From Cryptomeria japonica (Eukaryota > Streptophyta > Pinopsida > Cupressales > Cupressaceae): DNA of 62,000 nt. The first letter of the stretch is position 1. The number at the start of each line of letters is the position of its first letter. The notes below the pieces were generated by a model that made no database searches, was not told the origin of the DNA, and was given only the letters and a program-made list of their open reading frames with translations. A program made the position numbers and the translations under genes. Location of the stretch: the NCBI RefSeq assembly GCF_030272615.1, contig NC_081410.1:124774640-124836639 (forward strand), written 5' to 3'. Shown piece after piece: positions 43,720 to 56,267 of the stretch.

Positions 43720-44991
43720 TCCATAGAAAGGGGTAATACCAAGGTACTCCAGATAATGATGCAATCATAACGTTGGCAAAAGCCAATGTATCCTCATCAC
43801 CTATATCCCGCATCTGCTCATCCTCACCATCAGAAAAGAACTCTCTAAGATGTGCCTTATCTTTTTCAAGGCATATATGACCTAGTTCCCATAGCTCCTA
43901 GCATGAGAAACATAATTTATTCCTCCTTAATTCATTATGTGACTCATGATCCATCTTAAGAGGAGGTGGTGCACTGGGTAAATGTGTAGATGAACTCTGA
44001 GAAGGTTTAGAACCTTCGAAATATTTCCTATTCTGCTGAGATGTAGAAGGTGGAGGAGTGGTGTCCAAATCCAATGTAAGCTGTATAGCCTCCTACAGAG
44101 TCTTAGGCTTCAAAGCCTTAACCAAACCATGGTATCTCTCATGAAGTCCCTCTATGAAGAGCATAATTACCCTCCTAATAGGCATCTTAGGTACCATCAC
44201 TGCTATACACTGAAATTCATTAATATATTTATCAACATGTCTCGACTATTTTAGGAGAGCTAAATCCCTGTAGTAAAGTTCCATGTCCTTCCTATCAAAT
44301 TTGGAAATTAGTCTCTTTGTGAACTCTGCATGTGAATGAATAAGGGGGTGATTCTACGTGACCAATCCATGGTGCTACTAGTCATATGTGACACCCTCTA
44401 AATGCAGGATAGAAATCTGAATGGCTCATTTTTAGCCATGGGTTTCAAGGAGAGGTATATATCTAGCTTGTGAACCCATGCACGTGCACTAGTGGAACCA
44501 CTTCCATCAAAAGTGGATAAAATCAACTTATCTATAGCCTTCTTCAGATCATTATTCCACTGCTATCTAGTTCCCCTATCATTTGGTCCCCTCATGGAAT
44601 CACAACACTGCGTACAATTTTGATGCAAGGGGAATGTGTTTCTAACATGTGCTGGTAGGCATGCCTACTCATCACTAACAACCATAATTGATTCCTAGAA
44701 AGTGATTCCATTTTGAGGATCAACCAATGGTGGTACATCTCTAGGAGTGAATCATGGAAGAATAGGCCTATTCGTTGTCCTAGTATTGGTCTTATTCCTC
44801 CATGGTGAGATGGATCCATTACTTAGGGAAGATGGAATTCTAATGTTGCCCCTACTTTTTGCAGTTGATACTATCCTGCTACGGCTCCTGCGCCTTCTTC
44901 TATTATTTCCCAAATCCATTCTGTCAAGTGTGTCTTGTAACCTATTGATTGCTTCAACAATTCTTGGCTCTGCTTCAACCAAGCTCCTCAT
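43720..44991 (-). pseudogene. GypC gag
   Basis: Opens near 44991 (MRSLVEAEPRIVEAINRLQD), then an Arg-rich stretch (NNRRRRRSRSR). Further on, in shifted frames, LILSTFDGSGSTSARAWVHK and LDIYLSLKPM, the Retrotrans_gag core, then YINEFQCIAVMVPKMP and LFIEGLHERYHGLVKAL. The nucleocapsid knuckle is LCFSC-stop-ELWELGHICLEK (CCHC, TAG inside) near 43890. Many stops and frame changes. Confidence 0.82.
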
Positions 44992-45194
44992 AATCTTGTC
45001 AGGATTGAGTGGAATCTGTCTCTACTATCTGGGTGGGCTCCTCTGTCCTTTAGGTATATCACCCATATTAGCATCAAAGGGTGGTTCTGTGACAAAATTT
45101 AAATACACTCTAGGTCTCATGCATGTGTAATATTTGTAGGTACCAAATTTGCCCCACTGCATAGAGTTACTCTGATGACCCCTAGGCTGGAACA

Positions 45195-45212
45195 ATCATC
45201 GCTCTAATACCA
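45195..45212 (-). promoter_or_regulatory. GypC primer-binding site (initiator Met tRNA type)
   Basis: Minus strand TGGTATTAGAGCGATGAT, one base from the 5' LTR. The usual initiator-Met PBS is TGGTATCAGAGC, one mismatch. Confidence 0.82.
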
Positions 45213-45213
45213 C

Positions 45214-46854
45214 TAAAAGATGCCGACTAGAAATTTGGCACAATTCTGACTGGTTTGATGATGGTTTATTCAATTGAATTCTTTGACCAATGAGTGATTA
45301 TTTTGAGTTTTGATGAAGTTAGAAGTTTTGATGCGCTTTAGGGTTTAGGAAGCATGACAGATGATGCAAATCATAATACAATTGTAAGAAATCAAAGAGC
45401 AACAAACTGAGATTCAAATTCAGCATTCTGATTATTTTTCATTGTATCTATTAATAACACCAAATAATGAAAAGTTTATTTCATACAAGCCCAAAAGTCA
45501 CATACCAGGTATCTAGAGCTTGCCTGGTGGGCTCATTTTAATTGCTTGAATAATGAATATAGCTTCATAGGAGCTTCCAGAGGTTGACAAAGTCTCCTAT
45601 AATCTTTATTATCTTCAACTAAAATTATCTAACACAAGAATGTAAGAAATAATTGTCTAGGTACCAAACCCACAATGTTGTCAGGCAAGTCTACCCAAAA
45701 TCTCCAATTTGACCTAATGAAATGCAGATGTTGATTAATCACATTCTGGCTCTTCCATGAAACACACTAAATTTCTATTATAGAGACCTAACAATGAATT
45801 CACACATGTACACCAAACCCAAATTGCTTATATTTATTTTTTCTACTTCCAAGACATGGAAGGTAGGTATGGATTACTGCTAGAGGGTACGATGTGCAAG
45901 AAGGCTACCCAATTTGCTGTTGAAGATTAATAAACTACCCAGATTTGAAGTTTATGCCTTGTAGAATTTGTAATGGCTATAATTCTATTCATAAGAGTGA
46001 ACTAGCCCTTCAATGGCTAGATATAGCCCTCCTATTCAGCGCTAAGGAGATGGAAAACCTGTAACCAGATTGGGGTTGTGTCCAATATTTGCTATAATGG
46101 AAATTTTTGCTCCCAAATAGCTGCAACTCTGCTATCGCCTGTGCAAAGTTCTCAAATCCTTAGAGGAAAATCAAAAAATAATAAACCAATGAATGAATTT
46201 GTCACTGTTGCTAATCTCTTTTAATTCTCCTTCCCCAATTTTCCAGATCGCTTGAGATCCTTAGTCAACACCACGATTTCTCACTCCAACTGGGTGTGAT
46301 CCAAAAATCATTGCCCAAATCTCTGCAGGTACTGTAGTTTAACACAGTCGACTCTAGTTATGGTGTGCTCAAATTTCTATTGTCGTAAATCCTAAGCCGA
46401 GTTCTCATTGGCAGATTTAATTTATTTTCTCCCGATAAAACATTTGTTCGGCTCAATGAGTAATACCTAGAAATGTGAAGTTTAATTGATAAATGGAGCT
46501 AACACTCGCTTGTTTCGGCAACCAATCATGGTGGTGGAAAAAAAAAATCAAATTTGAATGCACAATATAAAGTGAGGTCGTCAACCAAGCCAAAATCGGG
46601 CCCACCAAATAACCAAATTCTCTTAGTTTACAATATGTATTAATTTATTGAATCCCCAAGGATGGAAAATTTTGAGTTAGATGGCTCCCAAATATTAACA
46701 AATAATAAATAATTTATTCAAATTATTCATTAATTTATTTAATATTTGTTCTTTAATTTTATTTAATATTTATCCCTTTTATTAATAGTGGGATTTGGGA
46801 TAAATAAATAAATAAAATATATATATTTAATTAATTAATTTTGGGGACATTACA
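45214..46854 (-). repeat. GypC 5' LTR (right)
   Basis: 1641 bp; minus strand start TGTAATGTCCCCAAAATTAA. Differs from the left LTR at about 9 of the first 100 positions on the 40986 side. Confidence 0.9.
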
Positions 46855-47880
46855 AGAATTCAAAAAGAGAAGCCTTGGAAAAGGCGGAGTTGATGAGAAA
46901 GTTTGATAAATTGTTCAATGATTACAATACAGCTCAACAAAGGCATGTGGAGTTGCAAATGAGACTACAACCTTTTAAGTAGGGACACATAAAGATTTCC
47001 TTTCCTGCACTTACAGGGTCATCTAAGCCATCAACATCTAGGTCATCACTTGTGGTCCAGGAAGAAGAAGCAGTTCAGCTTGACATAAGTGTCGGTATCC
47101 CTGGTATGTCATTAGTCCCATATGATGATAATGAGCCTGAAGCCACTAGATCAACTAAACCAACTCAGTCTCAACTTTTAGAAAAGATTATTGAATTAGA
47201 AAATAAGATGAAAGAATTAGAAGATCAATCAGTTGGGCAATAAAAGGATATAGATAGCTCAGTGCTAACTCATTTAAATGAAAAAGTTGATAATAGAATC
47301 AATAGTGTTCATGGCTTATACTCTTTATTATTTAATGCTATTCAAAAATTTGATGATGATAAAGAAGTGGCAATTCCTTTGTTTAAAAAATGGTTGCAAA
47401 GGGGAAATGAGATTAGAATAATGTCCATGGCTTCTAAGTATCATGAGACCACGTGCACTCCAACCAACATACTTGTTGTTAAAATCAATGCAGGCAGCCC
47501 AAATTTTGTTAAAAAATATAGAAATAAAGGTAAGGGAATTAATGAAAAGTTTTAGTGAGTTGAATCAAACTCTTTTGCCAGATATTAAAGATGAAGAAGG
47601 GGCAGTCAAGCCCTTACAATTTTGGAAGGAGGAAACAAAAAGAGTCATCAATACCCAGGTAAAGCTAATATGTGAAAGGCTAAACATGGATATGCTGGAG
47701 GATAGCATGGATAAAATAATTGCCACGGGTTCATTTTTTGAAACTTTTGAAAGAGAGGCAAACCAAGTAGTCACTAAATACATTCCCTATAGGGATAAAG
47801 CTTATGAAGTCATCAGTTTTGATTGGTCATCCGATGAAGAGTATAGTGCATGGAGTAGTATGTATCTGAATGATGAATAA
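46855..47880 (+). pseudogene. ORF-B part 2, coiled-coil C-terminal region
   Basis: Resumes in the same window frame as part 1, since the insert plus duplication is a multiple of three. It gives SKREALEKAELMRKFDKLFN, a stop, then QLLEKIIELENKMKELEDQ, a TAA at 47241 and LNEKVDNRINSVHGLYSLL. A frame change near 47450-47550 leads to SFSELNQTLLPDIKDEEG and VISFDWSSDEEYSAW, ending at TAA 47878. Strong heptad patterns suggest coiled coils. Together with part 1 the intact protein would be about 1200 residues. Confidence 0.6.
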
Positions 47881-48489
47881 AGGTTGTAAACAATTTGATA
47901 TAACTATTTTTGTCTTCTAGTGGCAGATATTTGTCAACCGATATAACAGAGATGACGGTAAAATTCATCATGAGTTTTAGAGAAGCGGCCGCAAATTTTG
48001 ATCCTATATGAGTGAAATCATGGATGGAATATTTTTATAACAAAATGCAGTTGTATTTGATCATTTTGAGATGACAGTTGTCTCCTCTAGCCTGAAGCTT
48101 GTTTGCTCCCTTGTTTTTTATAAAAGGAAATTCAGGGCTATGAGACAAGGTTTTGATTTTGGTCCCTTAAGTGTTTTGAATTTCTGGTTCCAATAGCAAA
48201 GTCTAGGTGAAAAGAAAAAGTCGTAAAAGGTCATGTGTAGAGCAAAATAGAAAGAGTCTTATGTCTGCTTTTCTGTAAAATAACTTCCTAGAAACTTCCA
48301 AGATTTTGTAGTTTAATGTTAAGGAGGAAATTTGATCCAGTTGAAATCACCATCTTATTGTAGCTCATAACTTCTATGAACATGTGGTAAGGTTGTGAAG
48401 AAATGATAATGAATCATTTTCCTATCTTACAAGGTAATATTTTGCAATTCTCACAACTTACAGTTTGATAATCCCAAGTCTATCAACAA
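47881..48489. other. Non-coding tail after ORF-B
   Basis: No frame or LTR recognised. It runs straight into direct-repeat copy 2; because copy 1 is cut by the window start, this stretch may itself be part of that repeat. Confidence 0.5.
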
Positions 48490-49960
48490 CCTAAGTTAAT
48501 CTGCAATTACATTTATCATTTATGGGAAATAGGATATGAAATTCATGTGTTTTAGCTTACTATTTCCTACTATAATAAATCAATGAGTTTGCTAATGTAA
48601 TTTGTATACCAAATTTATTTAATGAATATCAATAATATTGACATTTTGTTGTGGATTTTTTGGCTACTTGAATTCATTATCTTATGTATGCAAATTTCTT
48701 TATAAAATGTCCCTAAATTTGAGCAAAAACAAATTCTTTATTTTCTACACAGAAAATATATATTATAACAAATATACATCTACTCGACATTGCATATTTT
48801 CACGAAGGCCTCGAAACACATAGATTTCAATAACATCTAGAGATAACATTTAAGGTTTTCATGAGATTTTATAAGAAGATTGTGCCATCATCCTACTCGC
48901 TTGTGCCAAATTGGGATATTTGGTATAGGGCATGAGAGTTCATAAAACAATAATTGAAAGTAGATTTTTGTTGGATGATGTTGTTGGAAATTCTCTAGAA
49001 GGTGTGAACGTAAGATGTGGAAGCATACAGAAGGCATGTGAACTATTTGACAAAATACCTTAATGAAGTATGGTGTCATGGAATGCTATCATTGTTGGAT
49101 ATGCACAAAATGGACTTTTGAGGTTGTATGGTCACATGAGTAAGAAAATAAACCATAGAGAAACAAACCCCAAAATTAACTCTCTTAAACAACAAACACA
49201 AACATGACAACGATTCAACAAAGGGAAGCCTATATATACCTATTGGCGTGTCAGTTTTGTTTGAGCACTAGTGTGCTCAATAATTTAAGGTGCAATATTT
49301 ATATCCTGAAAATTGGGTGGTGGAAGAATGCAGCGAAAGACAACGAGGTATTGCAAAAGTTAATCAATTCGAAAATTTTCTAAGTCAAACAACAAAGGTA
49401 GAATGTTTATCCTTGATTTTCAACAACGGAGCATTTTTATTGTTGTAACCACAACAAGTTTTTACGAGAGGACAATTACAAAATCCTCATATACTAATAT
49501 TGAATAGATTTTTTTGGGGGGTTGTGAAGATAGTTTCGCATCCTATTAAGATGTTTTTTCATGCCATCAAAATATTTAAGATTAAAATTCTACTTGTTTA
49601 GAAGTGTGAAACAAATATTCCAAAATTTTATGAATCAGAAAATCCACAATAAAAACCTATCAGCTAACTAACATTTATAGTCATTATTCACACTATCGTG
49701 ATCTGCTCGCATGATTTCATTTGATTCACCTGTGTTTCCCAAGGAGAGACTGGAGCCATAAAAAAAAAAATGTCCGATTCATCGTGAGGTTACCGACATC
49801 TAATATGGAAAAATTCTACACTAGATTAACTAGGCTTGAGGTTACTCAATATTATTGTTGTATCCAGCTCAATATTCTTTTTTGTTTGGCTCCGCATTAC
49901 TCCATAGTCCATACCTCGTTGGGGGACACCCGCATTATGCCTTTTTATCAATGGTCACTT
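48490..49960 (+). repeat. Direct repeat, copy 2 (partner 1-1710)
   Basis: Same orientation as copy 1, with scattered substitutions and without the 260 bases found near 1346-1605. The match fades after the GTTGGGGGACACCCGCATTA text. Confidence 0.88.
48865..49140 (+). pseudogene. PPR pseudogene fragment, copy 2
   Basis: Reads LACAKLGYLV, stop, GMRVHKTIIESRFLLDDVVG, SLEGVNVRCGSIQKACELFD, KIP, two stops, MVSWNAIIVGYAQNGL. It keeps CELFD and GYAQNG where copy 1 has a stop and GYEQNG, so the copies decayed separately. RVHKTIIE is closer to the PPR consensus than copy 1. Confidence 0.85.
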
Positions 49961-49989
49961 ATTAGTTTTTTTTGGACTATATGGCCAAT

Positions 49990-50740
49990 CTTAAACATCA
50001 CACACTAAGCTGACAGTGCTCACGTGGCCAGGCCCAGATTGCCCCTTAAATAGTACCTTTTCCATTTATGTTTGTCATTTCCGTTCCTACTCACATTAAT
50101 CATTAGAATGGTTTTATTCACCATTTTTGTTAAGCCTTTGCCGTCTAAAATTACACCGTAAATATAAACTTAATACATGAGAAGACATGCCATTATAGAT
50201 ATCCTTTTCTAAAAGTAAAGTTGAAATTATACATTTATTATAATATAATTTAGTTTCTCAAGGATGTAAATAATTTTTTTTAAATGAGTTAACAATAGTT
50301 TATTTATTATTTAGGTTTTATAATGAGTTGACAGTAATTTATTTATTATAATATAATATAATATAATTTTTCAATAATTGTAAGGATGAAAACAAAAAAT
50401 TTATTGATTTTATGTTTAGTTATATTAGATAAAAGTTAAGTTATTTATTCATTTAATTTTTTATATTTAAATTAAAAATTATTTTGTCTATTAAAATAAG
50501 TAAAACTAAATTTAAAATTTTCAAATGACAATAAATGTAACACATATATCTTTCAACTAAGTTTTTTAATCTTATAAATTAGATAAATTTTAACTTAATC
50601 TATACATACACTTAATTTGAAAGAAATTCAAGTCAATTTCAATTTGAATTTTCCCTACACTATCAATGAAACGATTGTAAATTTATTATGCTAATATTAG
50701 AATATTTAATATCTATTGAAATTAAAAATTTAAGACCATA
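49990..50740. other. AT-rich non-coding DNA
   Basis: No gene or repeat structure recognised. Confidence 0.5.
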
Positions 50741-51046
50741 TTTTATATATATATATATATATACACACATACACATACACATACACATACACATACATAT
50801 ATATAGATATATATATAGATATATATACATATATATACATATATGTATATATATGTATATATATATATACATATATGTATATATATATGTATATATATAC
50901 ATATGTGTATATAGATGTATATATATACATATACATATATACACATATATACACACACACACACACATATATATATACATATATACATATATACATACAT
51001 ATATACATATATGTATATGTATATACATATATGTATATGTATATAC
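50741..51046. repeat. TA/CA microsatellite
   Basis: Alternating purine-pyrimidine run of TATATA, TACATA and CACACA units, nearly self-complementary. The Tyr/Ile-rich frames on both strands are artefacts of it. Confidence 0.97.
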
Positions 51047-51640
51047 AATCTAATTCATTAATATTTAAGTAATAAAATTAAACTAATTAACAATGATTAA
51101 TATTTAATAAATAAAATTACATAATATAATAATAATAAGTAATATATTATTATCTATTATTTTTATATAGTATCACTATTAATATTGTTATTATACTTAT
51201 TATATTTATATAGTATTAATTTTTATAATAAACTATTTAAAATTTTAATTTTATTTGTATTTATATGTATTTTTTATCGATTAATTACGGCTTTATGGGG
51301 CCCTGCACCCTGATACTAATTCAAAAAACATTTATTACATCTAGTTTTAGAGTTCATTTACTACCATTCTTATGACATATTCACATAATTTACCCTTTAC
51401 TACCATGCTAATTAAACTACGTTAGCATACTTTCTACAACATAGTACCTTGTACACTAACTATAAGATCTTTCCAAAACCTAAATAGTGCAAAATTTGGA
51501 GCAAACCCAGTCTATTAACCCAACTGCTAAATACATATACATCTTATACAAAAAAATAAAACATTATCACATGAGCTCCATTTTCCTAACAAGTAGAAGA
51601 ACCTAGACCCGACCATGAGCCATCTTTCTCGTGCTCACAT
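51047..51640. other. AT-rich non-coding DNA
   Basis: No gene recognised. Confidence 0.5.
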
Positions 51641-51649
51641 TCATGGGGA

Positions 51650-51897
51650 ATTTTGTGTTGCGTGCACTATGGTATGCCAACTTCATCTCTAATAGTAAAG
51701 CCTCTCCATATAACACTTCTTGACTAGTTTCCTGCACAAGTCACCCACCATATCCATCTCTTCTCTCACATCTAATAGGCTAGCAACAAACATTACGAAG
51801 ATGTCTAGGTTAACCCTATAAAGATGTTCCATCTTCAATAATTCATCCCCCAAGATCCTCTAGATCGCGTCACTAATACATTTGGCCTCAAATTCTG
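51650..51897 (-). pseudogene. Possible coding remnant, family unknown
   Basis: One minus frame gives FEAKCISDAI, TAG, RILGDELLKMEHLYRVNL, DIFVMFVASLLDVREEMDMV and GDLCRKLVKKCYMERLYY before a stop. Amino-acid use looks protein-like. Nothing further upstream continues it because the foldback at 51901 begins there. Confidence 0.3.
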
Positions 51898-51900
51898 ATA

Positions 51901-52054
51901 AAGGTTTCTGACGGACAAGGCATATTGTGATCAAATTTGATTTTTTTTACAAAAATACCTGAGTTCATTGGGATTCTGAACCCCGATGAACTCGGGCATT
52001 TTTGTAAAAAAAAATCAAATTTGATCACAATATGGCTTGTCCGTCAGAAACCTT
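51901..52054. repeat. Foldback (inverted repeat), 154 bp
   Basis: Outer arms AAGGTTTCTGACGGACAAGG and its complement, then CATATTGTGATCAAATTTGA and complement, an A/T run, and an inner pairing GAGTTCAT with ATGAACTC. The loop is about eight bases. Only a few mismatches were seen over about 70 pairs. It may be a MITE, or a hairpin transcript source. No target duplication was found. Confidence 0.85.
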
Positions 52055-52089
52055 CGTTAGAACCTTTTGAAGCTATTCATATGCATAGA

Positions 52090-52335
52090 ACCCTGTGATC
52101 GGGGTAGCACATACCGATGAGATCCATCGACAGGACTTACACTAGCGGCGAAGGGAACATTTGGTCTTGTCGATAGCCGATGAGGCTATCAGTAAGACAT
52201 ACATTGATGCAGACTTGATATATCAAAGGGAGTTACATCGATGATAAAGTCATCGGGGAAGGTCATTCAAGTCGCCAAAACATCTTTCTAGTTATGTCAA
52301 TGCCCGATGAAATCATCAGAGAGACATACCCTGAA
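52090..52335 (+). repeat. Four CGATGA...TCATCG-type small inverted repeats
   Basis: CGATGAGATCCATCG, AGCCGATGAGGCTATC, CGATGATAAAGTCATCG and CCGATGAAATCATCAG at roughly 50-75 base spacing, each followed by GACATAC, GACTTAC or similar. It looks like the leader of the element carrying ORF-D. Confidence 0.6.
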
Positions 52336-52638
52336 AAACACTATACCAAGGAATGAAGGAGTAAGTTACACATATGGCGCCAAAGAGAGAAATTACATCA
52401 GGGAGACCTATGCCAATGAGTAGTTATTATATTAGATTTTAAAAGTGAGCAAAGTGTTCATATTTAATGCTCACAACAGGCTCGCACGAAGCAAAAAAAT
52501 AGAATGCTAATCATTCTGAATTGAACACTAAATGCAATTGATTGAAGTTGCTTAACTTCGAGTCCTTTTGGTAGGCAAAATTAATCAGTAGAGATTGGAG
52601 CTTTCAGAATAGGAAGATAAGGGTTTTCAATTGCAGAG

Positions 52639-55524
52639 ATGGAAGTAACGGTAAGAAAGAGGTCGACGAAAGGCCCAAGATGGGGGAGGATGTCCCTGCT
52701 ATAAAATTGAATCAAGATATGATAGACCAAAAGCAAGCACTCGGACCAAAATCTAGGAGGTCAAAGCAACATTTTTAAGGAAGAGACCAATTGGAGGATA
52801 AGTATAAGAATGTTGGGGACGTCGAGACAAAGTTGAGGGGCTATGAGTTATTCCTATTTTATTATTTAAGAAGGAATAAGGAAATACCCCTTTGCAACCC
52901 ATGGTCAACTATCTTAGGAAAGCTAATTGTCCCTAATGTTTTTGTAAATTTGAAAGTTTAGGAGATCTTGGTTAGAAATTATGACTTAGTGGGAATATGT
53001 ATTTAGGCCCCGAGTAGGGATGCATTCATAAGGTTTTCTGAAGGTACTATTAATGAAGCATTTAATCTGGAGACTGGTTTTGACATGCCACTGTCTTTTG
53101 GAGAATTAGAAGAAGAATTTAGGCGAATGGATATTGCATATTAGGGAAGGAAGTTGGCCTTTCATAGGAAAGAGCCAGGGATGCTTACAGAGCAAGATGG
53201 GTTGCCTTTCAACATTGACCATTTTAGACACTATTTGCAATATACTTGGATGTCTTGCAGGCAATTGGGAGGTGTGGAGGTTCCTAATTTAATGAACATT
53301 GGACCTATGGTCTTGGCCTCTAATATTCAGATGTATGAACCCAGGCCTTTCAATTATGCTTCCTACTTGGTAAATAAACTACATGAGGGTTTTCTCAATC
53401 TCTAAGCAAATACAAGCCCTCATTTCAAATTCTATTCACTATTGATGCACATTGTGTTGTTTTATAGACAATTTCGGGGAATGTGGCCCAAAAAACTAAT
53501 TTTCCATACTTGAAACAAAGAAGGTGAAGAGAAACTAGTCTAGTTATGGACTTCTATTTGGGACTCTCATTTCATGAGGTCCAATTATAATAAATTTGAG
53601 GAATGGATAGTTAAGCCTATTTGCAAAATATATGGTATCCCATGTGATTATTCTATTTCAGATGAAATCAAATCTTTTTTGAGACCAAAATAATTTGATA
53701 CTAGAAAGATAGTAGACCATAATTGGGGTGATTGGTTTTTAAACAAAGACTTCACATGCTTTCAAATTTATGGGTTTGAAGGAACCCCATATATGCTGCC
53801 AAAGTGTGTTCCTGACAGAATTGCCTATTTGGAAATTGTGAGGTAGTTGAGCATTTCCAATGCGAAACACTTTGTAGATCTGCGTAAGCAATTTTTTCTA
53901 CCTAGTACTCTTAGTTTTGGGGATTTTACAATTGTTTCTACAAAATCCTACGAAATTATTGATAGAAAGTTGATAGAAGAATATAATTTGTTTGAGCACT
54001 TTTCAATAAAAACCTATGACCTAGAGGGGTATAATTGTTCCTGCAAAAAGAAGCAAAATCTGGGCGATTATCCTCATATTGGTTTGGAGGTAGAGGATGC
54101 ATTTAGAAACATGGAGGAAGTGGAAGCCTAGGATATCATCGATGATTTAAACATGCAATTGGAAGAAAGAAGGAAAAAGATAAGGGAGACGGACTCTAAG
54201 GAAGAAGAAGAAACTGCAGAAAATGAGCCTGAGGATTTTGAGGTTGTTTCCAAGTCACAAGAAAAGGAAGTAGAACAGACACAAAATGAGGATGATCAAA
54301 TTGTGGCCATATTGCAAATTAACCAAGATGTGAAGTTGGAGGAGCCTACTGATTTTGTGTTCGATGATGTATTTGTTAAATCAAAAGAATTTAAAACATT
54401 TCTTTATAAATTTAAAGGTAAAAGGCTGAGAGAGTCAATCCCTAATGTGACCCTTGAAAATGAGGTTGAATTGGTAAGGAGGTTAAGAGCAGACATTGAT
54501 GCAGAATTGTCAACAATGACTCCTCAAAAGGGAAAACATTTTAGCAAAGTTGTAATAATAATTTTTCTAGGATGGGATTTCAAATTGGATATTCAGGGAG
54601 TGAATGATGTTTTCATTGGTTCTATATTTGACCAAGATGAAGAAGCTTTGTTGTTGTGGGCTTTGTACCCACCAAACAAAAGGCCAAAAATCATTGACAT
54701 TAACAAGGCATTTGGTCACATGATGAAGTTAAAAGTTGGTGAGATTGATCCTATCATCTCTGTAGACATTGGAGTGAATATTTCAAATTTTAATAGAGCA
54801 TAGGTGGAAAGAGTGGTTTGAGAGAGAGAGAGATCAATACAAAGCTATATACGAAGAAGTCCTTAGAAGATGTGGTCAGACTGTTCCCATGGTGCCTTCC
54901 CCAAATAGCTTAAGATGGAAGAAGAAATGTGAAGAATTACAACAGGAGAATCAAAAGATTCTCAAACAAATACAAAATGTTAGATATGATACTACTTCCT
55001 TGTTATTAAATAAAAGATTTGAAAAATTAAAGGGTTATCTAGAGGAGTTTTGGACCATTTTCCAAAAGAACATGGACAATACTGTGTCTCACAATAGGAT
55101 CAAGAATAGTTTGGGTGTGAAGCTACATGAGAAAACTTCGGAAGGAAGAGATGCAAAAGAGATTGATAAAATCAATAGGCTCCTGGCAAAACATGACAAA
55201 TTTGATGCCCAATTGCAAACAAAATTTGATGAATGCAAGGACACAGTTAAACATGGAATTCTTGCATTAGTTGATCAAAGAGGGGAAATTAAGGATAAAG
55301 ATAAATGGATTTTTGAATGTCAAAGCCTTCTTAATGTTGCCCTTAATGGTGCCCAGATGGATGGGATTGATTTAAAGGAGACCACCACACAAATAGAGTG
55401 GCTTGTCACTTTGGAAATCATTGTCGAGATGTCATCTTTGATGCAAATAATATCAAATCAGAGAATTATTTGGAACATATTCAAAAGTGCGGTGAAGTTC
55501 TGGGCAGTTAGCCCTTGTGTTTAA
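52639..55524 (+). pseudogene. ORF-D: relative of ORF-B, unknown retroelement protein
   Basis: ATG at 52639 (MEVTVRKRSTKGPRWG). Blocks: IPLCNPWSTILGKLIVPNVF, AFNLETGFDMPLSFGELEEE, FRHYLQYTWMSCRQLGGVEV, FNYASYLVNKLHEGF, FYSLLMHIVLFYRQF, VDHNWGDWFLNKDF, FQIYGFEGTPYMLPKCVPD, then an acidic linker (DSKEEEETAENEPEDFE), IIIFLGWDFKLDIQGV, LLLWALYPPNKRPKIIDINK, and a coiled-coil end (KKCEELQQENQKILKQIQ) closing at 55524. Stops: TAG or TAA at about ten places and two or more frame changes. PLCNPW, NWGD, SLLMH and WAL..GP/PNK..I.DIN match ORF-B. About 960 codons. Function unknown. Confidence 0.62.
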
Positions 55525-55959
55525 TGATTCAAACTGTGGTTGTTTAAGAGCTTTATGTAATATGTTTTCTATGTCAGTTGTTAGTTAGGTTAGTTAGTTA
55601 GTTTGTAATTAGGTTTTAGTTAATTTGAGTCTTAATGAAAGGGTATGCCCTTTCAATTTCAAACAAAATTCTCATTTATATATATGGAGAATTTATTGAG
55701 AGAAGGGACAGAAGAAAAATTATTATCATCTTTGAACAATTTAAATGCAATACTTTGAGTTTTATTTTTTGAAAATGCTACACTAGTGAAGTATATTATC
55801 AGTTGATTCTCTCATGATCTCTATTTTATATGAAGTTCAGATGTTTTATTTATCTTTGATTACATCTATTTGTTCAATCATTTGATTAGTTCCTTGAGAT
55901 CAATCTATTTTATTTAGATTGCTTCAATGTGCTTTCTTATGTTTTTATGATTTGAAGTA
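55525..55959. other. AT-rich stretch after ORF-D
   Basis: No coding frame. It has GTTAGTTAGGTTAGTTAG repeats near 55580-55605 and may contain a decayed LTR of the ORF-D element. Confidence 0.4.
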
Positions 55960-56267
55960 AATTGCAGTTTGAGTATTAGTGTGGAAGATTGGTTGTCAAG
56001 TTCCATTCTGTCATGTTGGCCTTTCAAAGAAAAGTTATTGCTAAATTCTTCTATTCTTTCACCGTTATTGCTAAATTATTCTATTCTACTTCCCCACCAA
56101 TTCTTGTTCTTTTTTCGAGAGATCGCTCGATTTCTCAAAAAATTTCGGCCCATCTCTCGAGGGGGCATACCACCCATTAAATTAATGTTATGGGGCATAT
56201 TTCTTCACACCTATTTTTCTTTCTTTGAAACGACGCGATAAATCGCACCGTCTCAAAGAGGGGCAAA
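55960..56267 (+). promoter_or_regulatory. 3' end of a Tat-like element: purine tracts and PPT hairpin
   Basis: Resembles TatN 23600-23843. TCTCTCGAGGGGGCATACC (56153-56171), then a hairpin 56223-56258 (CTTTGAAACGACGCGAT with ATCGCACCGTCTCAAAG), then PPT AAAGAGGGGCAAA up to the LTR at 56268. Most of the internal part of that element is missing or replaced by ORF-D sequence. Confidence 0.75.

Larger units (their letters stand above)
40986..46854 (-). mobile_element. GypC: gypsy element with gag and protease only
   Basis: 5.87 kb on the minus strand with about 1.65 kb LTRs, Met-tRNA-type PBS, a PPT, gag with a CCHC knuckle and protease. There is no RT, RNase H or integrase: the 0.75 kb between protease and PPT is too short. 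LTR divergence is about 8% in the part compared, so it is older than TatA and TatN. It lies in frame within ORF-B. Confidence 0.88.

Noticed and set aside
50663-51072. Five overlapping Tyr/Ile-rich ORFs of 65-121 residues on both strands
   Set aside because: All are translations of the TA/CA microsatellite and have no independent coding signal.
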